Assembly: GCA_036244855.1 (NCBI GenBank)
Contig: BQKZ01000115.1
Coordinates: forward strand, 97,700 to 161,699
Length of the DNA stretch: 64,000 bases
Source: Temnopleurus reevesii
Lineage: Eukaryota > Echinodermata > Echinoidea > Temnopleuroida > Temnopleuridae
Direction of reading: 5' to 3'
Shown here: piece by piece, positions 56,179-64,000 of the stretch
Layout of the letters: every line of letters begins with the position of its first letter
Numbering within the stretch: position 1 is the stretch's first letter
Notes under the pieces: model-generated
What the model saw: the letters and a program-made list of their open reading frames with translations, nothing else
The model's database searches: none
What the model was told of the DNA's origin: nothing
Program-made: the position numbers and the translations under genes

Positions 56179-57456
56179 TCCCGTTCTCTCTTTCGATTTC
56201 TCCCTATCTCTTAATTCGTGCCCGGTTATTCAAAATTGATATCCTATTTCTCTGAAAAGCTTATGCTAATCTAACTAAAGCACGACCGTGCCATTAAAGT
56301 TTCCAGGTATACAGGATAATATAATTTCAAAAGTCATGGTGATGAAGTTTCATCACCCATATTTTCACATTCTTTTGGTCTGAATAGTAAAGTTCTTTAA
56401 TGTGGTTTATTCAAAATCTTAATAATTGGCATTAAGTTTCTTTTAAATTGTAGCAATTATTTCCGTTATGTATTTTCGGGTAAACTTCATATCACTTCAT
56501 AGTTTTATTTTACCAAAACTGCGTCCCATCTGATCAAAATTCCATCCGATTCAACGTAAAATCATTCTATTTAGAAAGACATTTTAACAACTTATGATAT
56601 CAACATTTAATAACCTAAAAAGTCGATGATTTTCGAAATCTTAAAATCATAAAAAGAAATCAATACATGTATAAAACGCAGAAAACTTTGTTCACAACCA
56701 AGCAAAAAAAAACGTACTCTGACATGGAAATAGGTCAATTGTTTGTTGTATTGGGATGTTCCTCGTGTTGTTTTACCTACATCTTCAGGATGACATTGAT
56801 TAATTACCATTAATGGAACGCCGGCGACATCTACCACTTAGCAATGTTGACCTCCTCAATTTTGATGTTCCTACTGGCTATCTGTTGACCCTTTTAAGTG
56901 GTCATCCCTCTATTGACCAGGAGTCTCTTGCAGAAAAATAGTCCTAAAGCCAATCGCACATGTTATACTACTCGCTTACGATCCGATTGTAGAAGAAAAT
57001 GTAATCGTATATATCCCAGGTATTCAAACATATGAAATATCTTTGAGTGAGGTTCTGGATAGTCAGAGTGATTATGAAATCGAAAAAAGGGCATAATGCA
57101 AGCTGTATCATTAAAAAGAACACGAAATCCGTTCCGAGTGATAGGGAAATTGATTATCTACGATTTGAAAATGATTGTCTCTTACATCTGGTATATCAGG
57201 TAACTACGCGCCTAAATATTGCGTTTAGAGTTGGTTTGATAGAGCTCATCTGTCAATTGCCCATTTTGATTTCTATTGCAATTTAAATCAGGTCATAAGC
57301 CGGTCGTATCTTTTAAGGGTGGGCTGTAGTCCAAAAATGCTGATATCCAAAAGTGTGTTGCAGTCGTAACACATACTGATAATCCACTTAAATGTCAGTG
57401 AACTTGTTATTATGACTGTTATAATGCAATGTTCCTTTTTAAAGAGTCAACACTCT
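56179..57456. other. Nothing recognised
   Basis: 1.3 kb of AT-rich sequence. ORFs of 76 and 79 codons have no motifs. Confidence 0.4.
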
Positions 57457-57767
57457 GGCCCGTATTCTGATGTAAGGTTTAACATAAACTAGAGTTTAAA
57501 TCTGTGGTTTATGTATGGGTAGCCCAAAGTGCCAAAACTTTATTTAAACTGTATAATTATTATGTTAACTGCTCTCTTTTTCCATGCTCTAATATCGTAG
57601 AAAAATATTTAAGTTTTTATTCCAATACAGTTTTTAATACTATGAGTGCCAAATATCCTAGTAAATTAAACATCGACTGTTATAGATTCAGACCTCTTAT
57701 GACATCCCATACTTAAACCACATATTTAGACCAGGGTTAACTTAAACCTCGCTATCGGAATACGGGC
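57457..57767. mobile_element. Inverted-repeat element family O, about 311 bp
   Basis: GGCCCGTATTCTGATGTAAGG with TTTAA on the left mirrors TTAAACCTCGCTATCGG with AATACGGGC on the right. Further arms TTTAAATCTGTGGTTTA/TTAAACCACATATTTAGA continue inward. Target duplication unclear. Confidence 0.7.
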
Positions 57768-58140
57768 TAAGTGTTTTAGCTTCCTAAAGAAAGCTTTATC
57801 TTGTTCATACTCTCACAGGAAAATAATCTCGCTGGGGGCTCGTTTAACATGACTTAAATATCGAACAAACACCATCAAATTTCTGTCGACATTAGGATTG
57901 GGGACCTAATGACACGATTAGTGCATGACGATAATGGAAAGCGATTCCTTGTGGTATACAATTTGGCGTCACTCCAGCAAGAAAATAGGTCAGTTTTAGA
58001 TTAGATAGTTAATCAATTCCAGACGATAATTTTTGTTAGATAATGTTTGATACTTACGTGCATTATGGAAAGGACTTGTCATCATTTTGCTTTACGAAAT
58101 CAAAATATGGCGCTTTAACTACAGAATATAAACATTACAG
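57768..58140. other. Nothing recognised
   Basis: Spacer. Confidence 0.4.
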
Positions 58141-58309
58141 GGCGGTGTTTCACCAAGTCGTTCTTAAAGTTACGCACAACTTTAAGATCGACTGGTATCA
58201 ATTCGTGCACTGAATGCGCGTACTATTATGAATTATTACGCACAATAAGAGATACCAATCGAACTTAAAGTCGTTCTCAAAGTCTTTCGTATCTTGGTGA
58301 AACACCGCC
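58141..58309. mobile_element. MITE family B, copy 4, 169 bp, CAG duplication
   Basis: GGCGGTGTTTCACCAAG and CTTGGTGAAACACCGCC are perfect inverted ends. CAG lies at 58138-58140 and 58310-58312. Confidence 0.94.
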
Positions 58310-58965
58310 CAGGATTCCGATGAGTTTTGGCTGTTTCATATAAGGAGGGAGTGAAAGTTCATCCTTCTTTCAGATGATATACGCTTCCTCTATTTGCATG
58401 ATGGGTAGCAACATCCCTGCCCATGTATTGATAGCCATGCACTCAATTACACACGCTTGTTAGTTATGCTTATAACTCTGTAACCAAAGTTGATAAAAGT
58501 AATTGGTAAATGGGATTAAAAAATATTTGTATAACAACCCGCGAAATTCCGTAATTATCCTCGAAATGTTTGAACTAAATTAGTGCAATTAGATGCAAGA
58601 AAGGTAATGGAGGTCGGTGACTCTGGCCGAATCAAGCATGATATCAGTATGCCGAAAAAGGCGCAGTGAAACAAAATTGTTGTCGGCCCAGATTACCATT
58701 CACTTGTTCGTTCATTCATTCATTCATCTTTTCAAACATAATTTGCCGAGGATAAAAAATGGTGAGCATATTATATCAAATAGTGAATTTAAGATAAAGC
58801 ATCACTTAACAATTAAGAGGTTTAGTTCGCATTTTTTGCACAACAACATATCTCTATATATAGGTAGAGTTCTTTTGTGTAAACTCAAGGAATACACTCA
58901 CTATCCAGTGCGTGTTTTCCACTGTTTGCACCCAAAGCTTGTGGCTTGCGCTGTGCAATCCCTAC
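58310..58965. other. Nothing recognised
   Basis: The ORF at 58617-59015 has no motif and runs into the next element. Confidence 0.4.
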
Positions 58966-59240
58966 CAGGGCCGGAACCAGAGGGGGGGGGGGGGCACATG
59001 TCCCATGTCCCCTAAAATTCGGAGAGGAATGATTTTTTTGCTCCATTTCTCCCCTTATTAAGCACCAGAGAAGCAACCCATGAAAAGACCCCAAAATGAC
59101 AGGAAAACACATCTAAGCTCGTCTACGATTCAATTTTTTTCTTCCGCGCTCGAACTTGCCTTAGTCGGTCTACGGGCTACGGTCCCTGTCCCCCCCCCCC
59201 TCCCCCTCCCTCCTATTTCAAAATCCTTCATCCGGGCCTG
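58966..59240. mobile_element. hAT-like MITE with G-rich ends
   Basis: CAGGGCCGGAACCAGA plus a G run on the left. On the right, reverse-complemented, CAGGCCCGGATGAAGG and a G-rich stretch. CAGGG-type termini are usual in hAT elements. CCTAC lies outside both ends, shorter than the 8 bp expected for hAT, so the class is uncertain. Confidence 0.5.
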
Positions 59241-61013
59241 CCTACCCTTAGAATTAATGCAACACGGAAAGGATTAAGATTCTTTCTTCATAAGAAGACA
59301 TATACCATTGAATTTAGAATATTGAAACATGTCAAATTGCAACGCATTAACCATTAAAGTTTCGCCGAATATTCTGGCACATGCCTCTTGGAGATAGCTG
59401 GAAATACCTTCAGGTGATTGAACCCACGTATCTGTTGAGATGACATCAGCCATCCAATCTGCCCTAATGACAAAGTGAAAATACTAATACTCTGTTCCGT
59501 TTAAGTTAGATTGCCCCATTTTTTAATTTGATCGATCGAGATCACTTTGCTATATGAAATATGACCCAATTTTTCACAATTTTCGGTGCGGAATTTTCAT
59601 TCGGCTATTTCGTCTGTGCCTGTAAAGAATACAGAACGGTAGTTTTCATGTCTGCTTTCGCGTTTCTTTGCGAATAACACGGATGGGTTTAGGTGCATGT
59701 ACATGAGCGTTCCTACAGGTATGGGCGTATGTGTACATGCCCCCTTAAATTGTGGGGGGGGGGGGGGGAAGGGTGTACGAAAAGAGATCAAAATTAAGTG
59801 AAAACCTTTTTATAGATTTTTTTGTGGGCGTAATTGTAGGCGTGGGCGTGAGCTCAGCAATCAGGTATTCACCCAACACAAGCCTTGCTTTCAAGGGTCT
59901 TCGCCCCCTCTGATTTTTACTACGTTATCTTATATTTTCCTATGTTTATTATGTCTTTTGAAAAAGGAATTAAATGTTCTATTCAATCAATCAAAATTCT
60001 ACAATAATTTTGCGGGTGGGGAATGCGAGGATGGGTGATAGATTCGGGATAATCATGATAATTGCGCATGGAGTGTTCTAAACAACAGGAGATGAAAGGG
60101 TTGATTACGTTTTTTCCCCCTCCATAACTGTTCTATAAATATGATAAGATATTACAATAAAGTACTTATCTTGTATTCTTTCCTGTAAAATTATAATGAC
60201 GTAATCAGAATGATAACAATAACAATAACTGCCACAACGTATGTTTGTGGTTTAGAAAATGAAATGAATAAAACGAATCTAGAATCTGGAATACAAAATT
60301 TGCTTTTTTTACAGCGAGAAAAAAAATAAATCAATTGTACACGCTACGAGCGTTGTGGCGGATAAGCAAGTATTAGATCACTGAAGCAACCCTTCATGAA
60401 TCTATTCTTGTTGTAATCGTGTTTGTAAAAAAAAAATTAAAAAAGGCATACAAGGATGAAATTCAAAAGCGTCTGAACCAACCCATACATTGGTTTAATG
60501 GATTTTCCTTTATGGAAACCTAGAGCACGGACAATGATTCTTATGAAATAGAGATATTTTTAACAAACTTAAAATGCTTGCGGACAGAACCGAGGCATAG
60601 AAGCGTACATTTATTTCTCGAGAGAGTCCTCAAGGATTTGCTATAAAAGGTTTAGAATGCAGCTGCTCAGTGTGAATAAAGAATTCTTCTTTGAAATATG
60701 TCGGATAGAAATTGATATTGATCATCGCTTTGTTTGCTAGCTCCGTCGATATTTCATACTTTTCCGTGCTAGCATTCGCGATATACAAATACACATTTTA
60801 TGATGGTTTCAAGATGAAATAGAATAAACAATTCAACCTGCACTTTTGTCAACTCTGCTTCATTCATGTCAACGTGTAACGATGAAATATTTCATGTGAT
60901 CTCGTTTCATGCGTTTTAAATCTGTATTTTTTCCGAGTTCTATAAAATGTAAGTCCCACAGATTCCACCTGTTTTCTTTTCATAAAAAAGTAATCAATCC
61001 AATTATATGTTCC
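59241..61013. other. Mostly nothing; homopolymers and a possible LINE tail
   Basis: A G run at 59754-59768. AAAAAGGAATTAAATG with AATCAATCAA at about 59960-59995 looks like a LINE 3' end. No genes recognised. Confidence 0.35.
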
Positions 61014-61014
61014 C

Positions 61015-61057
<43 letters not shown>
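61014..61057. repeat. (TC)n microsatellite
   Basis: A C run followed by about 17 TC units. Short CTAT and CTAG repeats follow. Confidence 0.9.
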
Positions 61058-61059
<2 letters not shown>

Positions 61060-62257
61060 TTATCTATCTAGCTAGCTAGCAAGCTTTCTAGATATTTAGT
61101 GATCTCTATCTATATTTGTGTGTTTTTTATCCTCATGGGTTTATACCTAAATCATTTTAAATCATTCGTTATGACTTTCGTATATTCTATTCCTTTGAAA
61201 AAAAATTAAACAGGATTACCTATCAAAAATTATTAACACATTTCAAAAGAATTGCATGGCCTTTCATATCTCAGAAATATGCTATTTTGTGAAAACAGTA
61301 AGAATCACAGTTAAACTTATCAATTATCATACGTCTACACTTTAATACTTTTCTATCACAGAATGAATTTCCCTTTTGTATTCCGTTGCAAGTTCTCCAT
61401 TCTCAACGATAGCCAGCCCCTTCACGATTTCAGAATTATCAATTTCAGCGCAACCTTTTCTGACACCAAGGCACACGCTTCATCTTTTACTTGAATCTGT
61501 AATAATGACAGTATTGCCTTGAGCTTAAAATGCAGTCACATCACCCTAACATATCGGCTCGGCCGAAAGTTAGGGTGTCTGGTTTCAAGTTCATTAATAA
61601 CAACGAGTTGCCAATTAGACAACCCATCAAACAAATCTGAGAAAGGAACTAAATATGAAATAAAACCTGGGGTTCTAAGGTATGTAACTATACACGCTAA
61701 CTCATATGTCATTCTTCCAACTTAAACGTATAGAACAGTTTTTGGAAAGATGACGCTCCAGATATTTAACTACTTTGTGAGCCGCAGTAGAAAATATCAC
61801 TACAATGCAGTTCTTTCAATTAAAACATGTTCATAGATTGTTGAATCGACCCAGAAACAAAAACAACGCAATTTGTCGTTTTCGTCAACAGCACGCCATC
61901 CGCCTCACGCGAAAAATGAATGCAAATTCACACCCCACAAGCAATACTACCAGAAACTCCATTCTTCCAACGTGTCTGCTGGCTGTGTATTCCTTTCGCG
62001 CTCCTTAAGGTTAACGGTTAATTGGCATTTTCAAACTGAAATGACCCAGAATACGTGTGATAATCTTCTCTTAATTTCGTACACAGTTGTATTTATGCAT
62101 GTAAGTCAGTTTGTGAATACATCATCTCCTTTAACATCAAGTTCTGCATGCTGATCATTACTATTCTACACATTTTAACGTCAACGAAGTGGATATTGCT
62201 CTGCAAGAAGCTTCATGGATGAAGGAGTCAGACCACCACTAAGAGGAAGAAGAAGAT
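61058..62257. other. Nothing recognised
   Basis: ORFs at 61519, 61805 and 61873 are under 95 codons, overlap, and lack motifs. Confidence 0.4.
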
Positions 62258-62285
62258 TAACCCTAACCCCAATCCTAACCCTAAA
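62258..62285. repeat. Short interstitial telomere-like repeat
   Basis: TAACCCTAACCCCAATCC then TAACCCTAAA: about four CCCTAA units with two changes, the vertebrate/deuterostome telomere motif. Confidence 0.75.
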
Positions 62286-62360
62286 AAAAGAAAAGAAGAA
62301 GAAGAGGAGGACAAAGAAGAAGAAGAAGAAGAATAAGAAGAAGAAATAGAAGAAGAAGAA
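62286..62360. repeat. (GAA)n/(AAG)n microsatellite
   Basis: Purine-only tract, AAGAAG-rich, directly following the telomere-like patch. The Phe-rich minus ORF is a translation of it. Confidence 0.9.
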
Positions 62361-62560
62361 GATCACAAAATATACGTCTATCTACTTCAGTGCCTTGCAG
62401 AATTTGTAGAAAACAAAAGGTTTTCGAAAGCCATTGAAACCATGGAAACGGGGATGGTCGCACTGGTGTGACTGAGGCATTACTTTGGAATCGATTTGAA
62501 TGGGTGTTGTAATTCGTGATGAAGTGCATCGGTCCTCATCAATCCATTACGAAGGTTTCT

Positions 62561-63762
62561 TGAAATGGTGGCAATGATAAAACTGCAGTGAGTGCTCCCT
62601 CAGGCTATAAATGCACGGACACTGCATGTGGTTTGAGTTTGGTTCTGGGCTTTAACGTTCGAGTTTATGTTATAAGCTATCGAAATAATGGATTTTGATT
62701 GGCTGAAATACAATCACTTGACAGGTAACATGATAATGGGATAAGCTACTGAATTGGTGGCAATGATGATGCTCCCTGGGACAGTAACTGCACAGACATT
62801 GCATGGGCGACACTTTAGAATGGGGCCTTTCGTTTAAATCTTATGTAATAAGCTATCGAAATAATTGCGTTTGATTGGCTGAAATACAATCACTCGACAG
62901 ATTACATTATGGCGTGAAAAGCTACTAACTGAAATGGTGGCAATGATAAACCCGCAGTGAACACACCCTGAGGCAATAACTGCACGGACATTGCATGGTA
63001 TGAGTTCAGTTCTGGGCTTTTCCGTTCAAGCCTATAATGGCGTTTCTTTGGATGAAGTACAAATCACTGGACAGGTTACGTTGTTGTGTGGTAAGCTCCT
63101 GAAATGGTACCGATGATAAATCAAAGTGAGCACTCCGTTGAGCATGGTTAATGCGACGGATAATCAGCGTCCAGAACATGTTATTAGCTAGTAAAAGAGC
63201 AGCAACTAATTGGCTGAAATGAAATAATTGTCAACAGGGTATATGTACTTGCCACTGTAATGAGTAAGCTGTACACAACGATGGTGATGATGATGATAAG
63301 TTAGTAGTGAGTCTTGTGGGTTGGAGGGTGGTAAATAATTGCATGGGGACTGGCATAGGCTAAATGAAAGATAGTCAACGTCCAAATACCAGACTTTTCT
63401 AGCAGCATATATGTATAAACCAGTTAAATACCAGGATTTATATCGCTAAAATACAATTACTTAACCGGTACCGTAGTGTGTAAGGTTACTGAAAAAATGA
63501 CGATGAAAAACTTCAAAGTGAGTTATTACTGCAGCAAGAACCTCCCAGAAAGCTACAATGACGACATAGGCGTGTCTCGAACCTGAATTTTACACAAGCT
63601 AATACAGAGACGTACTGTCGTAGGTGTGCATAAATATTTACCATGTTTAAAGTCCCTGACATGGTGGTGTGATGAGCCATTGAAAGGCGACAATGATAAA
63701 TTATAAGTAAATACTCCCCCGAGGCTGCGACTCCAAACCGTGTCTGGCAAACCTGTGCTTTA
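62561..63762. repeat. Degenerate tandem array, about seven units of 170-220 bp
   Basis: TGAAATGGTGGCAATGAT or a variant starts units at 62561, 62750, 62930, 63100, about 63272, 63490 and 63681. The first three share TGCACGGACATTGCATG, AAGCTATCGAAATAAT and TTGGCTGAAATACAATCACT. Later units are increasingly decayed. The array ends at the family C element. Confidence 0.82.
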
Positions 63763-63892
63763 AGCCCTGGTCACATAGGACCCCGGAAGCAACACTATTC
63801 ACCCCGACTCTTTGTTAATTCACAGTTAACTGCCTCAGAACAATGAGTCGGGGTGAATCGTGTTGCTTCCGGGGTCCTATGTGACCGGGGCT
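63763..63892. mobile_element. MITE family C, copy 5, TTA duplication
   Basis: A 130 bp near-perfect hairpin, AGCCCTGGTCACATAGG to CCTATGTGACCGGGGCT. TTA at 63760-63762 and 63893-63895. Almost identical to copy 3, including interior orientation. Confidence 0.95.
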
Positions 63893-64000
63893 TTACAAGT
63901 TATACTGTTACAGGGCCTACACACTGCTTAAAGGGAATCTGAGGCCCAAAATCATAATTTGCTAGTCGGTAGCATACACAAAATCAACTCCCCTAAACAT
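63893..64000. other. Window end; possible start of a TTAA-type element
   Basis: TTAAAGGGAATCTGAGGCCC at about 63929 has the form of a TTAA-element terminus, but its partner would lie beyond the window. Confidence 0.3.

Overview
This is an AT-rich animal genomic window with two assembly gaps (11497-12111 and 22131-22491) and a single N at 15188. It is gene-poor: no open reading frame longer than about 200 codons is real coding sequence. The dispersed tRNA-derived SINEs (one with a tRNA-Glu-like head), an L2/CR1-like LINE fragment, and very many short hairpin MITEs with TWA, CWG or TTAA target sites are typical of a marine deuterostome invertebrate. I think an echinoderm, probably a sea urchin, is most likely. 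That assignment comes from remembered repeat style and was not checked by a search.

Layout. 0-5 kb holds a degenerate minisatellite and two TTAA-bounded palindromic elements. 5-14 kb holds SINEs, Harbinger-type MITEs, CT-rich microsatellites and gap 1. 14.7-17.6 kb is a degenerate tandem array invaded by a SINE and two copies of one MITE family. 18 kb carries the 3' end of a LINE on the minus strand. 19.5-27.3 kb is a series of MITEs, gap 2 lying between two direct repeats, and a tandem duplication whose second copy carries a MITE that its first copy lacks. 28-34 kb holds LINE tails, a SINE, nested MITEs and an unknown repeat. 34.5-35.9 kb is a triplicated unit of about 480 bp with a conserved hairpin. 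40.7-42.6 kb is a six-unit satellite of about 304 bp rich in CACGTG motifs. 44-48 kb holds a pair of oppositely oriented SINEs with a long A-box to B-box spacing, plus more MITEs. 50.7-51.4 kb has the only plausible host exons, two phase-1 exons with a sushi-like cysteine motif. 52.0-53.1 kb is a four-family nest of MITEs. 54-64 kb holds further MITEs, microsatellites, a short telomere-like patch and a decayed tandem array.

The main biological content is a community of non-autonomous transposons. At least eight hairpin families use 3-bp TWA or CWG target sites, as PIF/Harbinger elements do. Several use TTAA, as piggyBac and Kolobok elements do. SINE tails resemble the tail of the local L2/CR1-like LINE, which would explain how the SINEs move. 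No transposase or full reverse transcriptase is present, so mobility would depend on enzymes encoded elsewhere.
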